From contig NZ_LT907842.1 in the NCBI RefSeq assembly GCF_900215245.1, positions 682,001 to 746,000 on the forward strand: 64,000 nucleotides of DNA, written 5' to 3'. The notes below the pieces were generated by a model. It ran no database searches. It worked only from the letters and a program-made list of their open reading frames with translations, and was not told where the DNA came from. Positions 27,303 through 36,948 of the stretch are shown in pieces. Numbering within the stretch: position 1 is the first letter of the stretch; every line of letters begins with the position of its first letter. Origin of the DNA: Pseudomonas fluorescens. GTDB taxonomy: Bacteria > Pseudomonadota > Gammaproteobacteria > Pseudomonadales > Pseudomonadaceae. The position numbers were made by a program, and so were the translations under genes.

Positions 27303-28361
27303 TCAGCCCGCAGCGTGCTCTTGCGCGCCGTGCGTTTCCACGTCCAACCACCAGGCATGCCCGCGTTCGGGCTGGTTCAAGCTGAACGCCTGGCCCATCG
27401 CTGGCGTGGTAATCGACACGTTGCGCTCCCAGGCCAGGGCCATGATGCGATCGAACGGTTCGTGCCAGGCGTGAAAGGCCAGATCAAAGGTGCCGTTGTG
27501 AATCGGTAGCAGCCAGCGGCCCTTGAGGTCGATATGGGCTTGCAGGGTCTGTTCCGGCTGCATGTGCACGTGGGGCCAGTCGACGTTATAAGCGCCGGTC
27601 TCCATCAGCGTCAGGTCAAACGGGCCGTAGTGTTCGCCGATGGTTTTGAAGCCATCGAAGTAACCCGTGTCACCGCTGAAAAAGATCCGCCGCGCACCAT
27701 CGACCATTACCCAGGAACACCACAGGGTCTGGTTGCCATCAAACAGGCCACGCCCGGAAAAATGCTGGGCCGGCGAGGCGATAAACCGAATGCCATCGAC
27801 CTCGGTGCCTTCCCACCAATCCAGTTGCCGGACTTTGCTGGCGTCCACGCCCCATTTGACCAGAAGGTCGCCCACGCCTAACGGCGCGAGAAAGTGCCGG
27901 GTTTTGTCAGCCAGTTGCACCACGGCGTTGCGGTCAAGATGGTCGTAATGATTGTGGGAAAGAATCACCGCTTCCAGCGGCGGCAAGTCTTCAAGGCTGA
28001 TAGGCGGCTGGTGGAAGCGCTTGGGGCCCACCCAACTGAAGGGCGAAGCACGTTCGGCGAACACCGGGTCGGTGACCCAGAATTTACCGCGCATTTTCAG
28101 CAGTACGGTGGAATGCCCCAGGCGGAACACGCTGTGATCGGGCGCGGCCAACAGTTGCTCACGCGTCAAGAGTTGTACGGGGACCTTGCCCACCGGGCGT
28201 GTACTGCGTGGTTTATGGAACAGCATGTTCCAGAAAATACGCAACGTTTTACCCAAGCCGCCATGCTGAGTCGGGGCGTCGTTGCTGAAATTTCCTTGCG
28301 CCTGATCGGCTGGCTTGCGTGCCGCAGGCGCTGGGTCGAGACGGGTTGAAATCGTGGCCAT
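27303..28361 (-). CDS. MBL-fold metallo-hydrolase (UlaG/RomA-like)
   Basis: 352 residues. The metal site HNHYDHLD is near residue 137, with further ligands in SGDTGYF and PIHNGTFDLAFH. The fold suits hydrolysis of lactones or phosphodiesters, for example N-acyl-phosphatidylethanolamine-type enzymes; the substrate is unknown. N-terminal ~35 residues look unstructured. It is divergent from a TetR gene across a perfect palindrome, so it is probably repressed by that TetR. Confidence 0.85.
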   Translation of the reverse strand: MATISTRLDPAPAARKPADQAQGNFSNDAPTQHGGLGKTLRIFWNMLFHKPRSTRPVGKVPVQLLTREQLLAAPDHSVFRLGHSTVLLKMRGKFWVTDPVFAERASPFSWVGPKRFHQPPISLEDLPPLEAVILSHNHYDHLDRNAVVQLADKTRHFLAPLGVGDLLVKWGVDASKVRQLDWWEGTEVDGIRFIASPAQHFSGRGLFDGNQTLWCSWVMVDGARRIFFSGDTGYFDGFKTIGEHYGPFDLTLMETGAYNVDWPHVHMQPEQTLQAHIDLKGRWLLPIHNGTFDLAFHAWHEPFDRIMALAWERNVSITTPAMGQAFSLNQPERGHAWWLDVETHGAQEHAAG

Positions 28362-28390
28362 TGCAGAGTGACTCCTACGGTCCGCTCATG

Positions 28391-28412
28391 AACTACACTG
28401 CACAGTGTAGTT
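28391..28412. promoter_or_regulatory. TetR operator palindrome
   Basis: Perfect 22-bp palindrome: AACTACACTG, CA, CAGTGTAGTT. A degenerate second copy (AAACTAC-CC-AGTGTAATTT) lies at 28442-28460. They sit between the MBL gene start (28361) and the TetR start (28484). Confidence 0.8.
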
Positions 28413-28483
28413 TCTAGATTGCAACAAAATCCGAAGCAAGTAAACTACCCAGTGTAATTTCCTCTAAGAGCCCAACGCCGCCC

Positions 28484-29110
28484 ATGACTGCTCCCCTGCG
28501 CCTCACCGACCGTAAACGCGAAGCCATCGTGGCCGCTGCCATCGCCGAGTTTCGGGCGAACGGGTTCGAGGTCACCAGCATGGACAAAATTGCGGCGACG
28601 GCGGGCGTTTCCAAACGCACGGTGTACAACCACTTCCCCAGCAAGGAAGAGTTGTTTGCAGAGATCCTCCACCAGTTGTGGGCCAGCAGCGTTGCCCAAC
28701 TGGACGTGAGCTACGCCAGCGACCGCCCGCTGCGCGATCAATTGCGCGGGTTACTGCAGGCGAAGATGCAGATGATGTCGGACACCAATTTCCTCGACCT
28801 GGCCCGCGTCGCGATTGCCGCCACTATCCATTCTCCGGAACGCGCGCAAGACATGGTCAACCGCTTGAGCAAACGCGAAGAAGGCTTCACGCAATGGGTG
28901 CGTGCCGCACAGGACGATGGTCGACTGTCCTGCAGCGACCCCGCGTTCGCTGCCCACCAGATACAAAGCCTGCTCAAGGCGTTCGCCTTTTGGCCGCAAA
29001 TCACCCTGGGCCAGCCGGTGCTGGATGCCGCCAGCCAGGCCAACGTGATCGAATCGGCTATCGACCTGTTCCTGGCCGGTTACGAAGTCAGCGCTCCCTG
29101 CCCGCAGTAA
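28484..29110 (+). CDS. TetR-family repressor
   Basis: 208 residues. N-terminal HTH (AIAEFRANGFEVTSMDKIAATAGVSKRTVYNHFPSKEELF) followed by a helical C-terminal domain of the AefR-like type (TetR_C). It is divergent from the MBL hydrolase and has two operator-like palindromes in front of it, so autoregulation and control of the hydrolase are likely. The ligand is unknown. Confidence 0.88.
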   Translation: MTAPLRLTDRKREAIVAAAIAEFRANGFEVTSMDKIAATAGVSKRTVYNHFPSKEELFAEILHQLWASSVAQLDVSYASDRPLRDQLRGLLQAKMQMMSDTNFLDLARVAIAATIHSPERAQDMVNRLSKREEGFTQWVRAAQDDGRLSCSDPAFAAHQIQSLLKAFAFWPQITLGQPVLDAASQANVIESAIDLFLAGYEVSAPCPQ

Positions 29111-29302
29111 AAAACCCGATGGCATGAGCCACATTCCAGGCCGTTTTTGCGTATTCACCGGTTGTGGCGCGCAAATGGCTTGGAAGGACACTGATTATTC
29201 CCACTCGAATAACTGACAATATTCACAATTATTATTCGATCAACGGTTCTGACCGCTGACGCATGCTGTTGCATCTGCACTAAAGAGCTGACCCGGAACA
29301 CT

Positions 29303-30361
29303 ATGGAAAACAGATTAGGCAAAGGGCTGTCATTTGCCAGACGTATCTACAAGCCAAGAATCATCGGCCTGGGGGTTGGTTGCATCAGCGTCGTCGGCGC
29401 TCTTTACCCGCTGGCGATGCCGAGCTGGGTCTGGGCGTTCCTGCTATTCAATGGGTTTGCCTGGGCTCATGTGGCCTACCAACTCTCCGTTCGCTCGCCG
29501 TTTCCGTATCAAGCCGAACAGCGCAACTTGCTGTATGACTCGTTCTTCATCGGTTTCTGGGCCGCCACCACCCAGTTCAGCCCTCTGACGACGGTGACCA
29601 TTGTGTCAATGATGACCATGAACAACGTCGCTGCCGGCGGTAAGCGCCTGTTTCTGCGCGGGTTACTGGCACACGCCGCAGGCATTGGCGTGGCGTGGGG
29701 CGTGTTCGGAATCCACTTTAACCCCAGCGTCAGCCTCACCCAGGTCTACACCTGCCTGCCGATGCTGATGCTCTACCCCGTGGCCATCGGCATGGTCTGC
29801 TACCAGTTGGCGATCAAGCTGTCGGAACACAAACGCGCCCTCAGCGCCCAGAGCCGTATCGACAGCCTGACCGGCCTGCTCAACCATGGCTCGTGGAAAG
29901 ACCTGCTGAACCTCAAGTTCCATAAGTGCCAGCAGCAACACGGCCACGCCACAATCGCCTTGATCGATATCGATCACTTCAAGCAGATCAATGACACCTA
30001 CGGCCATATCGTCGGTGACGCGGTATTGCGCCAACTGAGCCAGAAATTGCGCCTGCACCTGAGACAAAACGACTTGGCCGGCCGTTACGGCGGCGATGAG
30101 TTCTGTGTGATTCTTCCGCAAATGCCACTGGAAGAAGCGGCGCAGGTCATGGAACACCTACGCGAAATATTCAGTAACTATCGCAATGCGCAGATCCCTG
30201 AACTGCGCGTGAGCCTGAGTATTGGCCTGGCAGACTTCCGGCCCCTCTACAGCGATGCCGCCATGTGGCTCAACGCCGCGGATCGCGCGCTGTACGCGGC
30301 CAAGAACACCGGTCGTAACCGGGTGACGGTCAGCGACTACGTCATCGCCCATTCCGCCTGA
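29303..30361 (+). CDS. Membrane diguanylate cyclase (MASE2-GGDEF)
   Basis: 352 residues. Residues 1-~175 form a membrane sensor (MASE2-like) with several hydrophobic helices. The GGDEF domain follows (residues ~185-350): the active site RYGGDEF is intact, and the RQND upstream is a complete RxxD inhibitory site, so product feedback is expected. It makes c-di-GMP from two GTP. No EAL domain. Single gene with an AT-rich upstream region. The signal sensed is unknown. Confidence 0.88.
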   Translation: MENRLGKGLSFARRIYKPRIIGLGVGCISVVGALYPLAMPSWVWAFLLFNGFAWAHVAYQLSVRSPFPYQAEQRNLLYDSFFIGFWAATTQFSPLTTVTIVSMMTMNNVAAGGKRLFLRGLLAHAAGIGVAWGVFGIHFNPSVSLTQVYTCLPMLMLYPVAIGMVCYQLAIKLSEHKRALSAQSRIDSLTGLLNHGSWKDLLNLKFHKCQQQHGHATIALIDIDHFKQINDTYGHIVGDAVLRQLSQKLRLHLRQNDLAGRYGGDEFCVILPQMPLEEAAQVMEHLREIFSNYRNAQIPELRVSLSIGLADFRPLYSDAAMWLNAADRALYAAKNTGRNRVTVSDYVIAHSA

Positions 30362-30625
30362 GTCGTCCTACGACATCCCGTCTGAATCTTCTGTCAGCAC
30401 GCCCCAGCGATAGCATAATGCCGCCATTGGTCGCCTCGCTCAGCCTGGTCCTGCAATCGCAGCGAACTTCTTGGCAGGCTTATCACTCTGAATCCGTTGT
30501 TCAACCCCCTCTGTCAGCACCAGGAAGCTGACAATGAGCAAGTCAACCGTAAGGCCCAGGGCCGTACGGGGTCAGGCGCACATTCCATGGATACCTCAGA
30601 CGCGTGCTTCCCCGAGCCCTCGAAC

Positions 30626-31945
30626 ATGCTATTCAACGCCCATAAAAAAACCATCAGTACCCTGCAACACACCAACGCCCAGCAAGCCAGCCTGCTGGAT
30701 GCCATTGAACGCTCCATGGCCGTGATCGAATTCGACCTGCAGGGCGTCGTGCTGCGGGCCAACGACAACTTCCTCAAGACCATGGGCTTTCGCGCCGAAC
30801 AGGTCGTGGGCCAACCTCACCGGATGTTCTGCACACCGGCCTTCGCGCGCAGCGCTGAGTACAACCAGCTGTGGACGCAATTGCGCAATGGCCAATTTCA
30901 GTCCGGCACCTTTGAACGGGTGGCTGGCAACGGACAGTCGGTGTGGCTGGAAGCCAGCTACAACCCGGTGCGCAATGACACCGGCCAAGTGATCAAAGTG
31001 GTGAAGTACGCCATGGACGTCACACCGCGCCTGCAAGCCGAAAGCGAAGCCAACGCCAAACTGGGCGCCATCGACCGCGCCATGGCGGTAATCGAGTTCA
31101 ACCTCGACGGCACCATCCTCACGGCCAACGACAATTTCCTGCAGCGCATGGGTTACACCCTGTCGCAGATCCAGGGCCAGCATCACCGGGTATTCTGCAA
31201 ACCGGAGTTGGCGAACAGCTCGGCATACAGCGAGTTCTGGAAACGCTTGAACCAGGGCGAGCTGTTCAGCGGCCAGTTCGAGCGCATTGATAAAAACGGC
31301 CAGATCGTGTGGCTCGAAGCCAACTACAACCCGGTCTACGACGCCAGCGGACGCCTGTGCAAAGTGGTGAAATTCGCCTCCGACGTCACCGCCAGGGTGC
31401 AACAGCATGCCGCCGACGCTGCGAGCGCTACCCAGGCGTACCACATCTCCATAAACACCCGGGACATTGCCGAAAAAGGCGCCGACGTGATTCAGCAGAC
31501 CGCCAGCGGCATGCGCGCCATCGCTGCCGACATTGACGGTTCCTCACAACTGATCGCCAAGCTGGGCGAGCGCTCGCAACAAATCACCGCCATCGTTAAC
31601 ACCATTCGCGGGATCGCCGACCAGACCAACTTGCTGGCGCTGAACGCGGCCATCGAAGCGGCGCGCGCCGGTGAGCAAGGCCGTGGGTTTGCCGTAGTGG
31701 CCGATGAAGTGCGGCAATTGGCGGCACGGACCAGCGGCTCGACGGCGGAAATTTCCAGCATGATCGCGATGATCCAGGACGAAACCCGCCAAGCCATCGA
31801 GAGCATGGACGGCACCCGTGACCGTGCGGCGCTGGGGGTCGACCTCGCCAACCGGGCAGGCACGGTCATCCTGCAAATTCGCGAAGGCACAAGCGAGGCG
31901 GTACAAGCGGTGAGCGTGTTTGCCAACGAGCGGGGCAACCACTGA
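30626..31945 (+). CDS. Soluble chemoreceptor with two PAS domains (BdlA-like)
   Basis: About 439 residues from the ATG at 30626 (the ATG at 30587 is an alternative). Two PAS repeats, about residues 20-130 and 140-255, share the same pattern (AVIEF-L-G-VL-ANDNFL--MG, then VKYA-DVT), followed by a methyl-accepting signalling domain with the hairpin tip [37 protein letters not shown]. No membrane helix is visible, so it is cytoplasmic. The same layout occurs in P. aeruginosa BdlA, a biofilm-dispersion regulator, and in Aer-like redox sensors. Confidence 0.85.
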   Translation: MLFNAHKKTISTLQHTNAQQASLLDAIERSMAVIEFDLQGVVLRANDNFLKTMGFRAEQVVGQPHRMFCTPAFARSAEYNQLWTQLRNGQFQSGTFERVAGNGQSVWLEASYNPVRNDTGQVIKVVKYAMDVTPRLQAESEANAKLGAIDRAMAVIEFNLDGTILTANDNFLQRMGYTLSQIQGQHHRVFCKPELANSSAYSEFWKRLNQGELFSGQFERIDKNGQIVWLEANYNPVYDASGRLCKVVKFASDVTARVQQHAADAASATQAYHISINTRDIAEKGADVIQQTASGMRAIAADIDGSSQLIAKLGERSQQITAIVNTIRGIADQTNLLALNAAIEAARAGEQGRGFAVVADEVRQLAARTSGSTAEISSMIAMIQDETRQAIESMDGTRDRAALGVDLANRAGTVILQIREGTSEAVQAVSVFANERGNH

Positions 31946-32021
31946 CGGTTCTTTCATGTGCCTGGCTGGGGGCTCGGTCTATAGTGCGTGCTGGTCTTAA
32001 CGCTTAGGATTCGAGCCCGCC

Positions 32022-32555
32022 ATGACCCCAGACGCCACGCCCCCAGCAAAGCCGCAAGCGGCCCCCGTCGACCATTTGCGTTTTCACCGAGCCCACGCCC
32101 ACCTGGCGACGACCTTCGGTAACGACACGTTCGCCCTCAAGGCCGAAGCCTTCGCGCGCTTCTTTGGCACCCCGACGTTCCTCGGCGCACAAACCGTGAT
32201 CGTGCTGGTGTGGATCGTGCTCAACGTAACCGGCATCACCCAGTTCGACGTGTACCCGTTCATCCTGCTCAACCTGGCCTTCAGCCTGCAGGCAGCCTAT
32301 GCCGCGCCATTGATCCTGCTGGCCCAGACGCGTCAGGCCGCCCGCGATAAGGCGCAGTCCGACGCCGACGCACAACACCGCGAAGCCATTGCCATCGCCA
32401 ACACCGAACGTCAGGCCCAGGCCGAACAGACCACCCAGCAACTGCTGGAGTTGCTGGAGCAGAACACGCGGCTAACGGAAATGACCAAACAGCTCACCGA
32501 GCGTATCGAGACCCTGACGTGCGAAATGCATGAACACTTTGTGCGCAAAACCTAA
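32022..32555 (+). CDS. DUF1003 membrane protein
   Basis: 177 residues. The DUF1003 core shows AEAFARFFGTPTFLGAQTVIVLVWIVLN and YPFILLNLAFSLQAAYAAPLILLAQ, giving two transmembrane helices. A long charged coiled coil (residues ~105-170) follows. The function of the family is unknown. The stop overlaps the end of the convergent LysR gene by 4 bp. Confidence 0.82.
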   Translation: MTPDATPPAKPQAAPVDHLRFHRAHAHLATTFGNDTFALKAEAFARFFGTPTFLGAQTVIVLVWIVLNVTGITQFDVYPFILLNLAFSLQAAYAAPLILLAQTRQAARDKAQSDADAQHREAIAIANTERQAQAEQTTQQLLELLEQNTRLTEMTKQLTERIETLTCEMHEHFVRKT

Positions 32556-33463
32556 CGACGTAATCCGCGCACATGCCGTCCCAACTCATCAAACAACGCC
32601 ACCACCGAGCGCAGCGCCCGGCAATCCGGGCGCGTCAACAACCACAGCGCCGTGTCATGCCCCGCCAGAGTGGGGCCCAGCGGCTGCAAGCCCTCCTCCA
32701 ATAGAAAATCCGGCAGCGCAGCCACCCCCAGCCCCGCGCGTACCAGTTCGGTGACCGACAACATGCTGTTGCAGCGGTAACTGGGGCGCACACCCGGCAA
32801 GTGCTCACGGCGCCAGGCGACGGTGGGGTGGTCGGGCAGAAAGTCATCCGGGGCGATCCAGGCCAGCTCGGCCAGCTCGCGTCCTGCATGCCGCCGGGCG
32901 AAATCTGCACTGGCGCACACCTGATAGGCCACCGTGCCCAGGCAACGGCCGACAAGATGTTCCGGCGGTGTCTTGGTCAGGCGTAGGGCGATGTCAGCAT
33001 CGCGACGGCTGAGGTTGGCAAAGTCATTGGAGGTGCTCAGTTCCAGCGTCAACGCCGGGTACTCAGGCATGAACTGCGCCAGCGCCGGTAACAGCAAGCC
33101 TTGCAGCACCGAGTCGGTACAGGTCAGGCGCACGGTGCCGCTGATCACTTCACCGCCCTGCTCCACGCCGATGCGCGCCGCCTCCAAGGCTTGTTCCGCG
33201 CGCTCGGCCTGCTGCGCCAGATGGCTGGCCAAACTGGTGGGCAGGTAGCCGGCGCGGCTTTTTTCAAACAAGGTCTGGCCCAGCGCCGCTTCCAATCGCC
33301 GCACCGCGCGGAATACCGTGGACACATCCACCCGCAACAGTGCCGCCGCCCGTGCCAGCGTGCCGCCGCGAACCAGGGCGAGGATCAGCGACAGGTCGGG
33401 GTAATCCACTTGATAGTGCGTGACTGCATTGAGCATGTGGGTAAACGCCAATTTTGATTGCAT
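32552..33463 (-). CDS. LysR-family regulator
   Basis: 303 residues from the ATG at 33463; M at 33436 is the alternative and neither has a clear ribosome site. HTH: ALVRGGTLARAAALLRVDVSTVFRAVRRLEAALG; effector domain in the remainder (TDIALRLT-type segment DADIALRLTKTPPEHLVG). Divergent from the amidotransferase-like gene with only 53 bp between starts, so it probably controls it. Confidence 0.82.
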   Translation of the reverse strand: MQSKLAFTHMLNAVTHYQVDYPDLSLILALVRGGTLARAAALLRVDVSTVFRAVRRLEAALGQTLFEKSRAGYLPTSLASHLAQQAERAEQALEAARIGVEQGGEVISGTVRLTCTDSVLQGLLLPALAQFMPEYPALTLELSTSNDFANLSRRDADIALRLTKTPPEHLVGRCLGTVAYQVCASADFARRHAGRELAELAWIAPDDFLPDHPTVAWRREHLPGVRPSYRCNSMLSVTELVRAGLGVAALPDFLLEEGLQPLGPTLAGHDTALWLLTRPDCRALRSVVALFDELGRHVRGLRR

Positions 33464-33516
33464 GAACGCCAATCTATAGTGCCACCCAGGACACAACAAG
33501 CCATGGGACGTACACG

Positions 33517-34224
33517 ATGAACGCCACCACCCTGCACCTCGCCCTGATCGGCGATTACCACCCCGACGTGATTGCACACCAGGCGATACCCGTGGCGCTG
33601 CAACACGCAGCCGACAACTTGGGCGTGAGCGTTCACGCTGAATGGCTCGCTACCGACTCGATCACACCCACCCGCGAACTGCACGGCTTTGACGGCTTCT
33701 GGTGCGTGCCCGCCAGCCCCTACCGCGACACCGACGGCGCGTTGCGCGCGATCCGTTTCGCCCGCGAGCAACGGCGCCCGTTCCTCGGCACTTGCGGTGG
33801 TTTTCAACACGCGGTGCTGGAATATGCCCGCAACGTGCTGGGCTGGGCGGATGCGGAACACGGCGAATTGGCCCCGCAGGCCACCCGCGCGGTGATCACA
33901 CCGCTTAGTTGCACGCTGGTCGAAGCGACGGACACTGTGCGCCTGGTGCCGTACACGCGAATCGCCGAGGCCTACGGTACGCTGGCTATCCACGAAGGTT
34001 ATCGCTGCCGCTACGGCGTGAACCCGGACTTCGCCAGTGCGCTGCTCGAAGGCGACTTGATCCCCAGCGGGCATGACTCGGCGGGCGATTTGCGCGCCGT
34101 AGAACTGCTGAACCACCCGTTTTTCGTCGCCACCCTGTTCCAGCCGGAGCGTGCAGCACTCAAAGGCATCACGCCTCCGTTGGCGCTTGCCATGCTCAAG
34201 GCCTGTGTGGATGCATACCGATGA
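33517..34224 (+). CDS. Class I glutamine amidotransferase-like protein (CTP synthase C-terminal-related)
   Basis: 235 residues. The nucleophile elbow FLGTCGGFQHA places Cys at residue 93. The usual His-Pro-Glu is replaced by Gln209-Pro-Glu211 (LFQPERAA), so the canonical glutaminase triad is incomplete. This fits the group called CTP synthase C-terminal region-related proteins, some members of which are annotated as selenoproteins. Its reaction is unknown. It is coupled by ATGA to the monooxygenase gene. Confidence 0.75.
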   Translation: MNATTLHLALIGDYHPDVIAHQAIPVALQHAADNLGVSVHAEWLATDSITPTRELHGFDGFWCVPASPYRDTDGALRAIRFAREQRRPFLGTCGGFQHAVLEYARNVLGWADAEHGELAPQATRAVITPLSCTLVEATDTVRLVPYTRIAEAYGTLAIHEGYRCRYGVNPDFASALLEGDLIPSGHDSAGDLRAVELLNHPFFVATLFQPERAALKGITPPLALAMLKACVDAYR

Positions 34225-34541
34225 TTGCCAACACGCCCGCGGTTCCTTATTACGCGGTGATTTTCAGCTCGTTGCGCACCGAAGGTGATCAAGGCTACGG
34301 CCAGGCGGCTGCCCGCATGCTGGATCTCGCGCGTGAACAACCGGGGTTTCTGGGGGTGGAGTCGGCACGCGAAGACGGCTTGGGAATCACCGTGTCCTAC
34401 TGGGAAAACGAGGCGGCGATCCTCGCCTGGAAACAGCAAGCTGAACATCGCGCCGTGCGCGAACAAGGGCGTGCGACCTGGTATTCGGCATGCCATACGC
34501 GCGTGTGCAAAGTGGAGCGGGCCTACCTGTTTGAGCGCTGA
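34221..34541 (+). CDS. Antibiotic biosynthesis monooxygenase (ABM)-domain protein
   Basis: 106 residues. Ferredoxin-like ABM fold: YYAVIFSSLR near the start, GFLGVESAREDGLGITVSYWENEAAILAWK in the middle. Members are small cofactor-free oxygenases or haem-degrading proteins, often of unknown role. Start overlaps the preceding stop by 4 bp, so it is made together with the amidotransferase-like protein. Confidence 0.82.
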   Translation: MIANTPAVPYYAVIFSSLRTEGDQGYGQAAARMLDLAREQPGFLGVESAREDGLGITVSYWENEAAILAWKQQAEHRAVREQGRATWYSACHTRVCKVERAYLFER

Positions 34542-34553
34542 AAATGTACCCCT

Positions 34554-34641
34554 GTGGGAGCTGGCTTGCCTGCGAAGGCGGTGTGTCAGCCAACCGATGT
34601 AGAGGCTGACCCAACGCCTTCGCAGGCAAGCCAGCTCCCAC
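34554..34641. repeat. REPIN, GTGGGAGCTGGCTTGCC subtype
   Basis: Inverted pair GTGGGAGCTGGCTTGCCTGC ... GCAGGCAAGCCAGCTCCCAC between convergent genes. Confidence 0.9.
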
Positions 34642-34675
34642 CTTTGATCTTCAACGTCTGTAGAGCAGCGTTCGC

Positions 34676-34999
34676 TTAGCTGACCAAACTGCGCAACGCG
34701 CTGATCTGTGGAATTTCCACCCGACGCATGTACACCCGCAATGGCTCGGTGATATTGATGCGGTCGTCGATGTTCTGGTCCAGCAGCAACTGAAGGCGTT
34801 CGCGCGACAGGGTCATGCTGTCGTCAGCGGCGGGTAACCAGACAAACTCAGCGGTGGGAATGATGCCGTCATCGGCCACATCCATGCCAAACGAGTCTTC
34901 GCTGAAACGCACGATGTATTGGCCGGTTTTGCGGTTAAGGCCGACAAAACCGTGGAGTTGATCGGCCGCCTGGCAGATAAGTTCGGACGTGATGCGCAT
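34676..34999 (-). CDS. DUF2025 family protein
   Basis: 107 residues. GFVGLNRKTGQYIVRFSEDSFGMDVADDGIIPTAEFVW is the hallmark of the Pseudomonas DUF2025 family. No signal peptide; probably cytoplasmic. Function unknown. I chose the ATG at 34999 since GAGG lies about 8 bases upstream; the frame continues 38 codons further without family likeness. Confidence 0.8.
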   Translation of the reverse strand: MRITSELICQAADQLHGFVGLNRKTGQYIVRFSEDSFGMDVADDGIIPTAEFVWLPAADDSMTLSRERLQLLLDQNIDDRINITEPLRVYMRRVEIPQISALRSLVS

Positions 35000-35231
35000 G
35001 GTAAACCTCACTGAAAAGTCCCACTGGGACTGGAAAGATGGTTTACACGCGTGGCAGAAAATACTGCCCTCTGATGGGGCAGCTTCGGTCAAGAATACTG
35101 CAATGCACCACAAAAAAACCCATAAAAATGGCCACTGCGCACGTTAATGTCGGTTTGGTGATGGCGCCTTTCGCAATCAATTGTTAAAAAGGACGCCTTC
35201 TCAAAGTTACCTCCACGAAAGGACTTCGCAT

Positions 35232-36359
35232 ATGCCTGTCACGTTTTCCAAGAGCGCCTTGCTGCTCGCTCTGCTGCTCGGCCTTGGCCAGGCACAGGCT
35301 GCCGACCCGATCAGCCCGGCTGAATTGGCGACAAACGAAGGCATTCCGTACCCGGCCGTCATCGCCCACCGTGGTGCTTCCTACGACGCCCCCGAATCTA
35401 CCGCCGCCTCCTACAAGCTCGCACGCGACCTGGGTGCCGACTACCTGGAAATGGACCTGCAGCGCAGCAAGGACGGCGTGCTGTTCGCCCTGCACGACAA
35501 CAACCTGCAGCGCACCACCGACGTGGCCAGCAAATTCCCGGAGCGCAAAGACGCCCCCGCCAACGAGTTCACCTGGGCTGAATTGCGCACCCTGGACGCC
35601 GGCAGCTGGTTCAACGCCGCCTACCCGGACCGCGCTCGCCCTGCGTTCGTCGGTTTGAAAATCCAGAGCCTGGACGAAATCATCAAGATCGCCGAAGGCA
35701 ACCCGCAGCACAAACCCGGCCTGTACATCGAGACCAAAGAGCCCAAGCAATTCCCGGGCATCGAAGCCGACCTGAAAAACAAGCTGCTGGACAAGGGCTG
35801 GTTGAGCTCCGCCGGCTCCAAGCTGGGCAAGAGCAACACGGGCGTGGGCCAGGGCAAGGGCCGTGTGGTGCTGCAAACGTTTGAAAAAGACAGCTTGAAA
35901 GAGCTGCAGAAAGAAATGCCGAACACCCCGAAAATCCTCTTGCTATGGGTGGGCCCAGGCAGCATCGAGCCGAAATCCGCGCAGACCTTCGCTGAATCCG
36001 GCGAGCCGACCAAAGCCGCTTACTACGCCAAGCAAGCACCGAAAGACGCGGCGGAATTCGAAAAATGGGTCGACGAAGCCAAGCGCCTCGGCGCCATCGG
36101 CACTGGCCCATCGGCCGAGCTGACCAACCATGGCGACCAGAGCTACACCGACCTGGTGAAGCCTGAGATGAACAAGCTGACCCACGACAAGGGCCTGCTG
36201 GTGCACGTCTATACCGTCGATGAGCCGGTGGACTTTGAAAAAGTGATGAAAGCCGGCGTCGATGGCATCTTCACCAACCGCGCCGCCGAACTGCTGAAGT
36301 TCTACAAGCGCTGGCCGTCGTCGAGTGTGCAGGATTTGCTGAAGGACAACGGCTACTGA
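35232..36359 (+). CDS. glpQ: Periplasmic glycerophosphodiester phosphodiesterase
   Basis: 375 residues. Signal peptide to about residue 23 (LLGLGQAQA-ADP). GDPD motifs: IAHRGASYDAPESTAASY, DYLEMDLQRSKDGVLFALHDNNLQRTTD, YIETKEP and the final DGIFTNRA. It hydrolyses glycerophosphodiesters to glycerol-3-phosphate and an alcohol, recycling phospholipid debris. AAGGA lies about 10 bases before the ATG at 35232. Single gene. Confidence 0.93.
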   Translation: MPVTFSKSALLLALLLGLGQAQAADPISPAELATNEGIPYPAVIAHRGASYDAPESTAASYKLARDLGADYLEMDLQRSKDGVLFALHDNNLQRTTDVASKFPERKDAPANEFTWAELRTLDAGSWFNAAYPDRARPAFVGLKIQSLDEIIKIAEGNPQHKPGLYIETKEPKQFPGIEADLKNKLLDKGWLSSAGSKLGKSNTGVGQGKGRVVLQTFEKDSLKELQKEMPNTPKILLLWVGPGSIEPKSAQTFAESGEPTKAAYYAKQAPKDAAEFEKWVDEAKRLGAIGTGPSAELTNHGDQSYTDLVKPEMNKLTHDKGLLVHVYTVDEPVDFEKVMKAGVDGIFTNRAAELLKFYKRWPSSSVQDLLKDNGY

Positions 36360-36458
36360 GTGAGTCAGCCATTGGTGTCAGTGCGCCATTAAGGATGAGT
36401 TAAGTTGCGCCGGTTAATCTGGCGCCACTTAAACAGCTCACCCAGAAGGACATACACC

Positions 36459-36764
36459 ATGAAAACCCTGACCGCCCTGTTCGCCGCCACTGCCCTGACC
36501 CTGACCGCCGGCCTGGCCCAGGCTGACGTTCGTCCGGACCACATTGAAGGCCTGCTCAAGTCCGGCGCAGTCATGCCGTTTGAAAAACTCAACGCCGCTG
36601 CCGTGGCCACCCACGCCGGTGCCAGCATCACCGACACTGAGCTGGACCACAAAAACGGTGTACTGGTTTACGAAGTTGACCTGACCGACACCGCCGGCAA
36701 ACGCTTTGAAGTGAAGCTCGACGCCAAGACCGGTGCCGTGCTGGAAAACAAGCAAGACAGCTGA
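36459..36764 (+). CDS. Periplasmic PepSY-domain protein
   Basis: 101 residues. Signal peptide MKTLTALFAATALTLTAGLAQA, then a PepSY domain (GASITDTELDHKNGVLVYEVDLTDTAGKRFEVKLDAKTGAVL). PepSY proteins are thought to inhibit proteases or serve sensor systems. AAGGA is 8 bases before the ATG. It ends in a strong terminator, so the histidine kinase downstream is a separate unit. Confidence 0.85.
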   Translation: MKTLTALFAATALTLTAGLAQADVRPDHIEGLLKSGAVMPFEKLNAAAVATHAGASITDTELDHKNGVLVYEVDLTDTAGKRFEVKLDAKTGAVLENKQDS

Positions 36765-36780
36765 GCCAACCGCCAAAAAA

Positions 36781-36813
36781 ACCGCGCCACTTTCACAGTG
36801 GCGCGGTTTTTTT
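36781..36813 (+). terminator. Strong terminator after the PepSY gene
   Basis: ACCGCGCCACT-TTCAC-AGTGGCGCGGT stem followed by TTTTTT; an A-run before it makes it potentially bidirectional. Confidence 0.9.
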
Positions 36814-36948
36814 ATGGGCGCTCGTCAGTCGAGGCAGGAAAACTATCCCTCGCGTTAATGAAATTACCCCTACGGCGCGCAAGGTCGCTAGAATCGCGTT
36901 TATTGGCCTGGGCACAACGCTCACCACCTTCGGGATCGAGATCACTGC

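Noticed and set aside
30497..30625. Longer N-terminus of the PAS chemoreceptor from a TTG at 30497
   Set aside because: No ribosome site and no similarity to PAS receptors in the added residues.
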